From Phlebotomus papatasi (Eukaryota; Arthropoda; Insecta; Diptera; Psychodidae): a DNA stretch of 64,000 nt. The stretch covers positions 85,436,001 to 85,500,000 of the forward strand of contig NC_077222.1 of assembly GCF_024763615.1 (NCBI RefSeq), given 5' to 3'. Below, piece after piece: positions 1-10,763 of this stretch. Every line of letters begins with the position of its first letter. Position 1 is the first letter of the stretch. The position numbers were made by a program, and so were the translations under genes. The notes under the pieces were generated by a model. It was not told the origin of the DNA. It saw only the letters and a list, made by a program, of their open reading frames with translations, and searched no databases.

Positions 1-270
1 AAATGTAACTCCGCAATATATTTTAAAAACAGGACACTTTCCCCTAGTCATATTTATTATAAAGAAAAACATAGAAAAATTTAGTAATTTTAAAGCTTGG
101 GACCGTGCAAAGCTTGGGCACTTTCCCGTACTACAGAGCGACTTAAATAATGTAAACGCGTTTAGTACTAACTTTTCCACATTTGTCGTTATTGTATACC
201 GATTATTGAACTTGTCTGTGGTGCATGTTTAATAGAAGTTAAAAAAAACTTGGTGTTTAGAGGTATTTTT
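1..270. other. AT-rich sequence with degenerate MITE ends
   Basis: There is no coding signal. Two fragments ending in cactttcccSta (near 42-54 and 119-133) resemble the GGGGAAAGTG-type termini of complete elements elsewhere in the window (for example 23589-24578). This is probably debris of such an element. No gene is seen. Confidence 0.4.
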
Positions 271-839
271 AGGGTAAGTGTGCCAAATTTCGGCATAGTT
301 GCATGCAAGCGTCAAAGTCTCAAGTTTGAAATGTAATATTTTAAATACAAATTGATTTTTTTTTATTCTTTCTTCTGAAAGAGTGTTGCTTGGAGCCTTG
401 TAAAGAGATTACCGTCTTTATTTACTCTAAAATCATTCTTAATCACCCCCCCTACACCTAGAAGTTGCAGCGTAAATATGGGTTTTGTTTCTTTTCAAAA
501 TTTTCTGTTATTTTTCAAGTACCCATGAGATACCAGTGTTTGCTCAGAGATGGCGCTTTGACAGGGTTGTAATTAGGGGTACAACATTTTTTATCAATTA
601 ATTTTTGGAAATATTTTTCTTTTACAAAAATAATATTTCCAAAAATAAAAAAAACCTATATAAAAATGGCGGAAACACTCCATCATAGATTAATATATTC
701 CAAAGCATCATCCAATGGATATGTATACATTATAAGTTTTTGACACCATTTACGTTATTATTAACATAATCAAAAAAATAAATAATAAAATCTTAGTATT
801 TGAGGAGGGAATGTAAATAGGTATAAAAAAGGTACTAAT

Positions 840-1080
840 GAAAAAAAATACTGATCTTACTTGCTAGCTTCTGCTTTCCTGGGGATAATAAATTTTTACC
901 TGGATACCATTGGTCTTCTCAATACTCTTATCAAGTCCTAAACGTTCATCAGAAAGAGCACACCTATCTTCCAGCCAGGCCACTCGGTCGTCTGCATATC
1001 CTTAATACTTTGCGAATTGAAATGATTGGCCACAAATTTTAAGATTCTCCAACAATCATCCGTTAAAGTCTTTCCTCAAT
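840..1080 (-). pseudogene. Possible P-like transposase C-terminal debris
   Basis: On the minus strand, fragments such as LTDDCWRILKFVANHFNSQ and AWLEDRCALSDERLGLDKS can be read in two frames, which suggests a frameshifted coding relic. The pattern of an acidic start, hydrophobic helix and FNS-like triplet is loosely reminiscent of the P/THAP9 transposase region after the insertion domain. Location opposite the THAP exon within the same element supports this. A profile search is needed; treat as tentative. Confidence 0.25.
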
Positions 1081-1401
1081 AAATACCTTATAAATACCTA
1101 GTCTTTTCGTCATTAACTCAAATTATATTTATTCCTTATTCATTATTCTTTCATTAAAATTTCAATTTCAAGAAAGGGATAACTATTTCTGATTTTTGTT
1201 TACAAGAGTGAGAAGTATAATTTCAATTCATGAAATTTCGAAAATCGAAAATACTAAAAGTATACTTATAAAGAGTGGAATCGAATGAATTTCCTCATGG
1301 AAAAATGGCTCTCAAATCTTAGTCGCAGTAGATTAAAAAAAAACCTAATGCAGATATGGAAAGGTCATTTTATTGTGATTCTTTTAAACCATTTCGTTGC
1401 T

Positions 1402-1988
1402 TTATTCCAATGGCTGGTTAGCAAACTCCCGCACCTTCTTCTTAATTCCCCTCATCAGGTTATTGACAAGCTCTTCTCCACGGGCTCTGGCGACGTTTTT
1501 TCATTTTTGCTTGAAATCAGGCAAACTTTTGGCTGGTTTAGCCTTTTTCCTAAGATCCTCCTTCAAAATTCCCCAATAGTTTTCAGTAGGACGCAGTTCC
1601 GGTGTGTTGGGCGGATTAAACTCTTTCTGCACATAAATGACTCTATTTTCGTTGAACCACGCAATCGTATCCTTAGCGTAGTGGCTTGATGCTAGATCTG
1701 GCCAAAACAATGATGGAACATCATGGCTTCGATAGAGCGGCAGAAGACGTTTCTTGAGACACTCTTCGATGTAATGTAAATCTCTGTGTTCATTATCCTG
1801 GTCATGAAAAATTCTTGACTTCGAAGACCACACGAGCATATTGCCATCCAAACCAAATATTTTTTCGGGAACTTGGTGTAGTTCTTGTATCGATACTTGC
1901 TGTGTACACCTGTGCGAGTCTTTGCCGTATAGTATTGTTGTCCAGGCAATTGGTGGAAGTCGGCTTTCACGATGGTTTCGTCGTCCAT
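1402..1988 (-). pseudogene. Tc1/mariner DD37E transposase (ITmD37E-like), broken
   Basis: Reading the minus strand from 1988, the catalytic core begins MDDETIVKADFHQLPGQQYY, giving the first Asp. After about 60 codons the frame breaks near 1770, and the downstream frame continues YIEECLKKRLLPL, then FWPDLASSHYAKDT and PELRPTENYWG. The second catalytic Asp (WPDL) and the Glu (PTENYW) are separated by exactly 37 residues, the hallmark of the DD37E group of the IS630-Tc1-mariner superfamily. A TGA at about 1501-1503 interrupts the C-terminal tail, which otherwise reads on to a stop at 1402. The N-terminal helix-turn-helix region was not recognisable upstream. It lies inside the P-like element, so it inserted later. 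Non-functional: one frameshift and one nonsense codon. Confidence 0.85.
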
Positions 1989-2681
1989 TAAAACACCTAG
2001 ATTCTAGATAATCTGAAGTATATTAAGGAGATGAACTACCTTCGGATGCTTTAGATTAGAAAGTTTAATCAAGTGCAATCCTTTCAGGACAGAAAAACAC
2101 AAATTCTTTGCCAAAGCTTACAGCACTTCAATACATCTTCCTCAATGGTTAAATCTGTGATTTGTCTCTAAAGTTATGTCTGCAGACTTCACCCATTACT
2201 CCAATTAAAAACTTAAAAAAATGTTATTTATTTTTTAACTAATTTAAAGCAAAATTTTTGGGCGGAAATTTATGTTTTTGTCTAAGTAACCTAAAAATAA
2301 CTATAAACTTTACAGGTCACTTTACAGAACTCAATTTTTTTCTGCATTCGTTTTATTTAAAATTTTTCTGTGAAATACTTTGAATTAAATTATTTTACAT
2401 CTGATTATTGTATTTTCTATTGACATTGAAACGGTTCTCCCATTTTTCCATTGTAGAAATGCTGATTTTTATGGTTTTTCAGGTAAGGTCACTTCTCAAT
2501 AGTCACACTTTCTTCTATATATTTTTTTATTTAATTTTTTTCCACAAAACTTTGATTTGAATCTATTTATAATAATTTTTTGACAGCAATCTTTCTTAAA
2601 TTTTAATTGAAAAAATATCAATTTTACAGTATTTTTGAGCGTAAAACTACGATAATGTCAATAAATTCTTGTGTAATATTA

Positions 2682-2998
2682 TTAGGCGAGATAATTTTTA
2701 TGCAAATCTTTAAAATTAGTGACTCCAGCGTTTTTCTGAAGTGTTTCAAGAATGCTATTAGGCATACTAACGATTAAATTTTCGATGAACTTATCTTCAG
2801 GCATCCAAAATTGCAGATTTTAACTCCAAAACATAAGTGTATTGACGAATATTGGTCTAAATATGGCAAACAAGAATTCCCCAAATATTTTCAATTGAAT
2901 TGAGTTCAAGAGGTCAGGTGGCCACGTCAAGATTTTAATATTTTGAGCTCGGATTCAATATAAAGATTCTGCGCTCATATGGTTTCGAGCATTATTAG
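2682..2998 (-). pseudogene. Tc1-like (DD34E-type) transposase C-terminal relic, left copy
   Basis: The minus strand encodes the same C-terminal stretch as the copy at 3011-3419: a residual WPPDL-like segment, IENIWGIL, then an alpha-helical tail ending KDLHKNYLA and a stop at 2682-2684. It starts at a point matching the DNA-binding side of the catalytic Asp codon region (AATAATGCT near 2995) and lacks everything upstream. Several indels and stops are present. It is oriented head to head with the right copy. Confidence 0.7.
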
Positions 2999-3010
2999 AA
3001 AAGCCAGAAT

Positions 3011-3419
3011 TATATTGAAGGTCTCAGAGGTAGTCTGCTACCTTTAATTCCAGTAAACCGGCGGCAAGACTTCATATTCCAGAAGGATAATGCTGAGATC
3101 CATGTGAGCACAAAAGCTTTATATTGGATCCAAGCTCTGAATATCAAAACCTTGCCGTGGCCACCTGACCTTTTGAGCTCCTGACTTCAATCTAATTGAA
3201 AATATTTGGGGGATTCTTGATTGCCATATTTACGCCGATATTCACCAATAAATTTACGTTTTGGAGTTAAAATCTGCAATTTTGGATGCCTGGAGCAAGT
3301 CTGAAGGTAAGTTCATCGAAAATTTAATCGATAGTATGCCTAATAGCATTCTTGAAATACTTCAGAAAAACGCTGGAGTCACTAATTATAAAGATTTGCA
3401 TAAAAATTATCTCGCCTAA
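3011..3419 (+). pseudogene. Tc1-like (DD34E-type) transposase C-terminal relic, right copy
   Basis: The plus strand reads YIEGLRGSLLPLIPVNRRQ, DFIFQKDNAEIHVSTKALYW and LPWPPDL in one frame, then after a one-base shift DFNLIENIWGILD and a tail ending KDLHKNYLA with a TAA at 3417-3419. The order FQxDNAxxH ... W ... PDxNxIENxWG is the second Asp and the Glu of Tc1-type transposases (spacing about 34). An in-frame TAA also occurs near the middle of the tail. The 5' half of the gene is absent. Confidence 0.75.
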
Positions 3420-4372
3420 TAATATTACAGAAAAATTTATTGACATTATCGTAGTTTTATACTCAAAAATACTGTAAAATTGATATTCTTTCAATTAAAA
3501 TTTAAGAAAGATGTTGCGCTGTCAAAAAATTCTTATAAATAGGTTCAAATCAAAGTGTTTTGTGGAAAAAAAATTAAATAAAAAAAATATATAGAAGAAA
3601 ATGTGACTATTGAGAAGTGACCTTATGGTAATGATACACTGGAAAACTATAAAAATCAGCATTTCTACAATGGAAAAATGGAAGAGCCGTTGCAATGTAA
3701 AAAAAATACAATAATCAGGTGTAGAATAATTTACTTCAAAGTATTTTACAGAAAAAATTGAAAAAAATTAACTTCTGCAAAGTGACCTTATCATTTTTAA
3801 CGCACTGTATCATTTTTAACGTTTTTAACATTCTAAAGCAGGATCCATTTTTAATTGAAACCATTAATCCTTTTAAATTATTTCTATCTCGTAATTGAAA
3901 AAAAAAGTATTTTCTTCTTATTTGACTTTTCATTTGTATAGTATAATCAATTAAAATAATTAAAGTTAAATCAGATTTTAATTTCGTTCATATTTTGAAA
4001 ATATAAAAATATTTGGCGAACCTGAGATTTTTTAATTGCATCTTCCACTAAATTTTTCACTTTAATTGAACATACACTTAAGCTGAGTTCAAGCAAATTA
4101 AGAATTTAGCGAATTAAGAAGAAAAGTTAATTTACTATTAAAAAAAATAAAAGAATTTTTGTGAGAGACATTACCCCTAATTCTCCTCTGGCCAAAGAAA
4201 TTTTTTTTATCAATTTTGCAATGTTCGACCACATTTCTGACTCTCTCTCTCTTCATATTTGGTGAACTTACTAATAATTCTCAGCTCAGTAGAAGCCTGA
4301 ATTATTTAACTATTTTATGAATAAATCATTTACAGCAAGTTCACTAAAAATTAAAAGATGTGGGCACAATAC

Positions 4373-4440
4373 CTGTGAAATGATGCCCCCAGAGGATTCC
4401 GCACATCGCAGTTGTTGCAGTTTTTCACATCACACTTCAT
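4373..4440 (-). pseudogene. THAP domain first exon of a P-like transposase
   Basis: On the minus strand an ATG at 4440 opens 22 codons reading MKCDVKNCNNC followed by DVRNPLGASFH, then a consensus donor (CACAG|GTATTG) at 4373/4372. The spacing C-x4-C followed by a G-x-SFHR segment is the start of a THAP zinc-coordinating DNA-binding module, which P transposases carry at their N terminus. The following exon with the conserved Trp and the C-x2-H pair was not found, so the module is incomplete here. The position, about 275 bp inside the right end and reading inward, suits a transposase first exon. The donor is inferred, not proven. Confidence 0.55.
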
Positions 4441-4922
4441 TTTAATCACCTTTTTTTCACTGGCCAATGCACGTAAAATGTCTTAATGAATCTTTGGCCT
4501 TTGGTTTAAAGTTAATTTCACTTTTGGAAATCTTTTTTAGCACAATTTGATCTTTCCACTCACCAATTTCACAAAAATCGCAAAATGCTCCGCGAGGCGA
4601 CTGTCAAGCGATTATGAGAGTCTGCCGTCAGGTTCGCTAGTGTCGCACCGCTTACGGTGCAAATTTGAATTCTCTTTAGAGAATTTGCTAAAATAACGAT
4701 ATTGATAGGGGGGTGTTCTTAATACATTTTAAAATGAATAAAAATATAGACATAGCTTTGGTGCCCTATTTCGGCCACCTTCATTCTCATAGTTCCTTAC
4801 CCTTCGGGAATTCTTCCAATATCTTTTTCACGTCATCTCGTTTGTCCAATGTTCCTGGAAATTCGAGGAACAAAAAAGGTGGCCGAAATTGCAAGCTGAC
4901 CGGAATTTGGCACACTTATCCT

Positions 4923-5920
4923 AATCGCGGCTAAGCATATTCAAATAAAATATGTTTCGTTAGTTTCTTTTGGCTATGGGTTATCTTAAAATATAGAGAA
5001 TAATTCGTATTGTTCCAAAAATGTGTATTTTTGAAAGTAATGTTTGTGTGAAACTATCCGATCATCCCTTATCATGCTATTTAGCTGAGATTCTTTACAA
5101 TCTCAGTTTCTATGGTCCGAAATGAAATGCGACCTCGTCAGATCGATCTCAAAAATTGCATGTATATACGAATATAGGATTATAAATAATGTCATACCCG
5201 CTAAAAACGGATTTTCGTAGCCGACTGGCTGTCTATCGGGCAGAATCTACGTAGTGGCAGGACAACGGAAAGAGATACCGACAAGGAGTTTTCGTCAAAG
5301 GTTAAACATCAAGAGGACGACATCAAGTGGTGATATCAGATCCACGATTTCTTATTAGAATTTAAAATCTAAAACCAAATTATGGACTTTCAATAAAGAA
5401 TTTTCTTACATTCAAAAATTAAACAAAAACATAGAAAACGTAATTCGAAACAATTTACAACGCTAGCCTATTGGAAATTAATTTTTCTAATAGATTAAAC
5501 AAGTGGCAGCTTTAATACTTTTTAGTATTTTTTTTTAAATTTATACTTGCAAGTTCTAGAACATTTCATTTTCATAAAATTGCTTGAGTTTTCGAAACAA
5601 GTTTTAAATTTTCGGTCTTTGTGGAAAAATATTGAGTTTCGTAATAAAGTTCAAAAAAATCTACAAAATTTCTTTATTTTTTTGTATTTGTCAAACTTTT
5701 TTCAAGTTTTTTGAGTTTTGCTAAATGAGTCCTCTGAATAATGTTACTACATTGGTTTCGTTTTGTGAAGTTTTTAGAGTTTTTCTCTTAAAAAAATTCG
5801 AAAATTTAGATAAGTTAATAAGTTTTTCTTCGCGAAACAGTTCTTGATATTCGCGGGTTTTTCGAAATGGATTTATCAAATTTTCTAAATATTTTTCTAA
5901 ATTAAGTGAAATGTTTCTTA
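4923..5920. repeat. Dispersed repeat relic plus AT-rich filler
   Basis: 5083-5106 is a perfect-type hairpin (agctgagatt-ctttac-aatctcag) also found at 29953-29977. The sequence after it, up to about 5350, aligns with 29960-30230: gacctcgtcagatc, then an aacggaaagagatacc-gacaag block, then a gatccac block. From 5350 to 5920 the sequence is AT-rich with many gttttt/aaattt runs and no coding signal. Confidence 0.6.
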
Positions 5921-6153
5921 GGCTGTCTACACACTATGAGCATTTTTTAAAAAAATTCTTTAAAAAATAACCCTAAAAAGGTTTTTAAAAAGAATCGGCT
6001 CTACACTAGTGAAAACTTTTGTAAAATAATGGATTTTTTACAGAAATTTGCCTAGTATGTAAGCAATTTTGTAAAAAAAAACCGACCCATTTTTATTTTT
6101 TAAAAATTTTTTTAAAGAATTTTTTTAAAAAATGCTCATATGTGTAGACAGCA
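5921..6153. mobile_element. MITE, TIR GGCTGTCTACACA
   Basis: The two ends (ggctgtctacacactatgagc at 5921 and gctcatatgtgtagacagc ending near 6152) form inverted repeats extended by A/T-rich arms of about 100 bp (attttttaaaaaaat...). It is non-coding, about 230 bp. Only one copy is seen in this window. Confidence 0.7.
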
Positions 6154-8702
6154 TGCAAAAGTAGTACATCATAAGTATAGAAATTTTCAAAAATGTTTCA
6201 GAAATACTGGTAGTTTTAGGATTTTAAAAATTATCTGTATTCATTGGATTTTTTGGATCAGTTTGGTTAAAAATTTCTCAGGCATTTAATATAAGATTTT
6301 CTATATGAAACAAACATTGCAGAAAAATTAATTTTTCAAAACTTTGGTGAGAGTAGTGAAAAATAAAATTTTAAGTTTATAAATCGAGTAAACAAATTAA
6401 TGCTGTTAGATGTTAGATTACTCATTGACTTTTGAAATACGATTACTTTAAGATTACTTTTAGAATCAAATCAACTGAATCACAGTAAATTGTTCTGGAT
6501 AGGTCCAAGATCTTTAAGATCACCTCGTTTTACTTTAGTGATGGATGGGAATAATGATTTAAGTTGACTTGAGCATTCTGTAAAGATTGTATCCCATACC
6601 CAGCAACACTATTTCTTTTAATTAATTCCTATTGTTGTGGATGCTTCTTGGATATTTTACCAAATTTCATCTACTGACTGCTCATAAATTTTAATTATTC
6701 TTCCAACAAACAAGAACAAAGAAAACTACAAGAAGGACATTCTGACTGGAAAGACGGAGAAAAAAAAACTAAATAAATTTCTCACTTTATGACTTGAGAA
6801 AAAAACATGAGTTTTCGCGATGAAAATTTAAAGGAGTTGGTGTTGGTTCTTGAGATGTTTGACTTGGGGGTGTCCTTAATCTCAAGAACATTATCATACT
6901 CATGAATATGTATTGTGGGCAAAAAATGACGACTTTCGCCTCCACTTGTAATTCAATTAATTTGCTGTCTTTCTACACCAGGATAATCTCATTCTTTTCG
7001 GTGTTTTTTTCCCATCTTCCTGAAGGGGATGCACTGAAGAAAAAAATCTGTACCATGTGCAACGAATCATAAATAATTATTATCACAACAATCGGTGTCG
7101 TTAACAGCCAAACGATTCTAAGTAATTTGGCTTGTGTTCCAACTATAAAAATCCTGCATTTACCAATATTTTCAGGGGTTGACGGGAAATGCTGTAAAAT
7201 TTTTGCAGTATATGTATAAGATAAATATTTTTGCACATTTATAGGGATTTTATATCAGTTTCGTACGGGAAATATATACACCCCCTTAGGTTTTTCAGCT
7301 CATAGAATTGTGAAAAAAAAATTGAAAAACTGAGAATGAAAAATTTTATAGTTCTCCGTTGCACGAAAAATATATGTAGTTTAATGGAACATCTTCCCTG
7401 ATATTAGTTTATTTTTATTATTTCATGGGAATAATTTGCAGAGATTTCATTCATTTTATTGGGCACTTAAATTTTCAACTATAAATTATTCGGAAATTTA
7501 TTAAAATTTATCTGTCAATTTTCCGATGAATCCCACATTCTTTTTTATCTTCGTTTTTGGCACAATGAATCTTCCAAGAAGTGGACAGGGCTATTTGGAA
7601 TATGAGTGTGAGACTCACAATTCACGCAATAAATATCACATTTATGGTGTCTTTACGTTTTTCGCTACATTAACCCTTTATTTCTGCATATGAAGAGGTA
7701 TTTTGGACAAAAGGGAGAAGGTCATTAAGTGGCGGATATATGGGAAAGGACAATGATTTGAGCATTCATATTTATATGAGTGTAAGAAGTATATGACTTT
7801 CACTTGCCAAACATTGGACAACACCGACAAATCCAGCAATTTTAACCCTCTCACGAAGACTCTACCCACTTTAGTGATGAATCAAAATGCTAAATTATAC
7901 AGTTGTCTGTATTTTGCTGTGGAAAATATATTAATGTCACATTGTTGCACGATGATGAATCCTCTAACATCTATTTGGCACCCACTCACCGTGCAATTGT
8001 TCGACGCCCATTTGGTCCCCAACCCCTTGGTAGGGTGGTTTCGTCATCTACCCCGCATTTCAACCCTTTCTCGATGGTTATTGTTCCAGTAGATAAATTA
8101 GGCATCTGGAAAGTTTTCAGGCCGGAAACTGCATCAACCGCCATTGTCGGCTCCGGAGAACAAAAAGGTATAAAATTTGAATATTTATTGGATTTATGTT
8201 CTGTGGATTTGTTGCAGGGATGTAACAGCAAGAAAATTGGTAAAATGCCTTTTCATCGGCCACAGTAAACGGCCGATGGAGTTACTCTGCGAAATTTAAT
8301 TATGAAGAGCTAAAAGGGTTGAAAGAATGGTTCTTGAGTTTTGAGTTACTCTCCATCAATATAATTACTTAATTTATTTTTATGCGTCTTTTGGAATTAA
8401 TCTTTTGCGTGGTTAGTGGTGAAAATGATTCAATTTAGCAATGAAAGGGTCTTTTTTTAGGTGTAATAATAAACCACAAAAATTAGACTGAAAACCGAAG
8501 TACAATTGCATTCTGCTAAGTCTATTTAGAATAATACTCATTGTATAGTATAGAAAATCATTAAAATTCAAATTTGAGAAAAAAGTTATATTCTTAAATG
8601 AAGGTATAGAAAAGAAATTAAAACTAAAGAATGGAATGGGACTAAAGTATTTTATTAGATTAAATGTTTATTTAAACTGTGTATAAAAATAATGCTCTAT
8701 TT
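6154..8702. other. Unique AT-rich sequence; weak exon-like patch at 7900-8270
   Basis: No gene is recognised. 7903-8268 is locally richer in GC and open on the plus strand (121 codons). An apparent 51-bp mini-intron (AAAAAG|GTATAA ... TTTGTTGCAG|GG, about 8167-8217) lies within it, but the encoded residues match no family I know. The overlapping minus-strand frame (7986-8231) is equally open, so coding is unproven. The rest is low-complexity AT-rich DNA. Confidence 0.3.
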
Positions 8703-9599
8703 CGTCAGTTAAATCAGCATTTATCGTAACTTCATTTTCGCGATTTTGAGATATATACATATTTGGAATCAGCGTAATTTTGTTTATTAAACGCACTTGT
8801 GAAAAAGAAACTTTTATAAGCCCATTAAAAATTATTTTAAACAAAAATTATCGTAAGTGCCCTTAATTAACAAAAATTTATCAGAATTTGTCGTAACTTC
8901 CATTTTTGGGGAAGTTACGACAAATTTCCATACAAAATTTTCAATAATCAGCATTTGCCGTAACTTCTTTTGCTCGTTTGCGTGGCTTGTAATTTGCAGC
9001 AAAATTGCCATATTTCTCAATAAAACTTTTATAAATTCTTCCAAATATCGAAAGACAGTGCCAATAGTGTAACATGAAATCATTTTAGTTCAATATTTGC
9101 GAGAAAAAAGTGAGAAAAAATCCCTGCCCATCTGTCATTAATTCAAAACAAAACAAGCGACGTGGCGCACAAAATTTATTCAATAAAACTTATTAAATAA
9201 AAGCTTTTAGGGACAGGGATAACAGTATTATTGACTAATTTAGTCAAATAATGGCGCTTATTATCACTAGAATAATTCAAATTGATATAATGCATTTTAG
9301 AAAATTGTCGTAACTTCCAGAATCTTCATACATTGGAAGTTACGGCTTTATAAATGATGGAAGTTACGATAAAATATTATTGTGTTTCTTCTAACATATT
9401 TCTCAATATTGCAGCTTTTAAATAATTTTATAAAGATTATCTCGAGTTAACTTACAGTTTATTAGTACCACTTTCATTATTTTGACTCAAAAGTATCGCA
9501 TTCGGGGCTAATTTTTAAGAAAAATAATATTGAACTGAAAATTTCGTCTCCTGAAAAGTTGTCAAAAGGAAGTTACGACAAATGCTGATTTAACTGACG
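8703..9599. mobile_element. TIR element about 0.9 kb with repeated GTAACTTCC subterminal motifs
   Basis: The left end cgtcagttaaatcagcattt (8703) is inverted at the right end aaatgctgatttaactgacg (to 9599). The word gtAACTTCc or its complement recurs at about 8726, 8894, 8917, 8959, 9307, 9337, 9358 and 9569, often as close inverted pairs. No transposase is encoded. Clustered copies of one short motif near both ends are typical of multiple transposase-binding sites. Confidence 0.75.
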
Positions 9600-9958
9600 A
9601 TTTATTCACCAACTTCATTTGCTATTTAGTAATTTTAGGACCTTATTTTATAACTCATCAAACACCTAATTCCAAAAAATTTACAAAAAAGCATAACAAA
9701 GTGTTCCAATTTTACGTAATTTATAGATACTTTACCACAAATATATAGTTTCGCATAATTTGACTAGTTTAGATTAATATCCGTAAATTATTTGAGGAAC
9801 AGGGACGATCGTCCATTTCTTTTGAGTTTTCAACAATAATGGTATTTTTCAGTTCACCAGTTTATAAACAAATTTGAACTTAATTAAATCGTTTTATATA
9901 TATAAAAACTTTTCCAAATCAATTAAGAAACACGTTTTCTATAGAATTCTTAACGTTT
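9600..9958. other. AT-rich spacer, nothing recognised
   Basis: No open frame, repeat or structured element was seen between the two flanking TIR elements. Confidence 0.5.
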
Positions 9959-10763
9959 AAGGGAGACTGGGGCACATGTAAACATTTTCGATAGATGCGA
10001 ATTTGAGATGATTTTCCAAGCAGTTTTCCAATACCTGGGGTAGAAGTAAACACTTTCTGGGGAGGATGTAAACACCCTTTTTTCCACCCTTGAAATTAAC
10101 TTTGCACCACTTTCAATTATTTTAATTACTTAAGAGATTTATAAGGACTGTATATTTTTCAAAAACTCTACTTCTGATAGTTTCTCATTTTATCTAGAAA
10201 TAGGAAAGAAATTAAGAGTATTTTCTGCGTTTTCTTTCTAAAAAATTTGCGCAGGACAACAATAAATTTCCCACCGAGATGCAGCTGTCAAACGAATGAA
10301 ATGAAGAAGAAGAAGACAAAATATTTTGCCATTTATTTTACTCTCGCGACACCTACAATTACATTGAAATTGCCTGTTTACATCTACCCCAAATGCTGTT
10401 TTCTGACCAATTATTAATTCTTTTAAAAATAATAAGAATCTCAATTCCTCTAGTAAATGCATTAATATAATCCTAAAAGATGTAGGAAAGAACTGGTGTC
10501 GCTACATTTCGATTATTTTACACAGTTTTTAATTTCCAGGTGGAAATCCAAATGATCAAAATAATCGAAATATCAACATTTTCAGGAAAATGATTTTTAT
10601 TTTTAAAGTATATTAGGATTTTATTGACCAATTTATTTGTGGACATACATCCCCATGGTATCTATGAATGCTTATGGGTTTTATCCTCTGGAGTCTTAAA
10701 ATTAATGAAAAAAATCACAGTGTTTACAACTACCCCAGATTACTACTGCCCCAGTTTCCCCTA
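9959..10763. mobile_element. TIR element, AGGGGAAACTGGGGCA group
   Basis: The left end reads aagggagactggggcacatg followed by taaaca; the right end, reading inward, reads taggggaaactggggcagta followed later by gtaaaca. Internal copies of the gtaaacac/ggggta words occur near 10040-10080, 10380 and 10725. It is about 800 bp with no coding capacity and belongs to the TAGGGGAA terminus group. Confidence 0.7.

Larger units (their letters stand above)
2290..3800. repeat. Large imperfect palindrome formed by two head-to-head Tc1 copies
   Basis: The arms of roughly 700 bp (about 2290-3000 and 3100-3800) are inverted copies that include the transposase 3' end and its 3' untranslated flank, for example agtgacctta and aatcagcatttctacaatgg motifs on both sides. 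Extra sequence (about 3000-3100) belongs only to the right copy. This could be two independent insertions or an inverted duplication. Confidence 0.75.
444..4715 (-). mobile_element. P-element-like DNA transposon, decayed and with nested insertions
   Basis: Seen directly: an identical 8-bp sequence TTCTTAAT lies at 436-443 and 4716-4723, just outside short inverted ends (CACCCCCCCTA at 444; its inverted counterpart TAGGGGGGTG ending at 4715). The related element at 46591 is uninterrupted at the same point (ATTAAGGA, 46850-46857), acting as a paralogous empty site. Inside the right end on the minus strand is a THAP-type zinc-finger exon (4373-4440). An 8-bp duplication plus a THAP domain is the known combination of the P superfamily; hAT also makes 8-bp duplications but lacks THAP. 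The remainder is full of stops and holds a DD37E relic (1402-1988) and two Tc1 relics (2682-3419). Weak minus-strand similarity to the P transposase tail may exist at 840-1080. Confidence 0.65.
271..4922. mobile_element. Outer TIR element (MITE family A), split by a nested P-like insertion
   Basis: The left terminus at 271 (agggtaagtgtgccaaatt) is the inverted repeat of the right terminus at 4922 (aggataagtgtgccaaatt reading inward). The left arm 271-443 and right arm 4716-4922 together match the continuous copy at 46591-46970 in reverse orientation, so they are one element of roughly 380 bp interrupted by 4.3 kb. There is no coding capacity in the arms; the 73-codon reading frame across 4713-4934 is the arm sequence itself. 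No clear target duplication is visible around the outer ends. Confidence 0.75.

Noticed and set aside
4713..4934. 73-codon frame as a gene
   Set aside because: It coincides exactly with the right arm and terminus of the family A MITE.
7903..8268. Open frame with apparent 51-bp intron as a gene
   Set aside because: The opposite strand is equally open over the same span and no family is recognised; the splice signals may be chance in AT-rich DNA.
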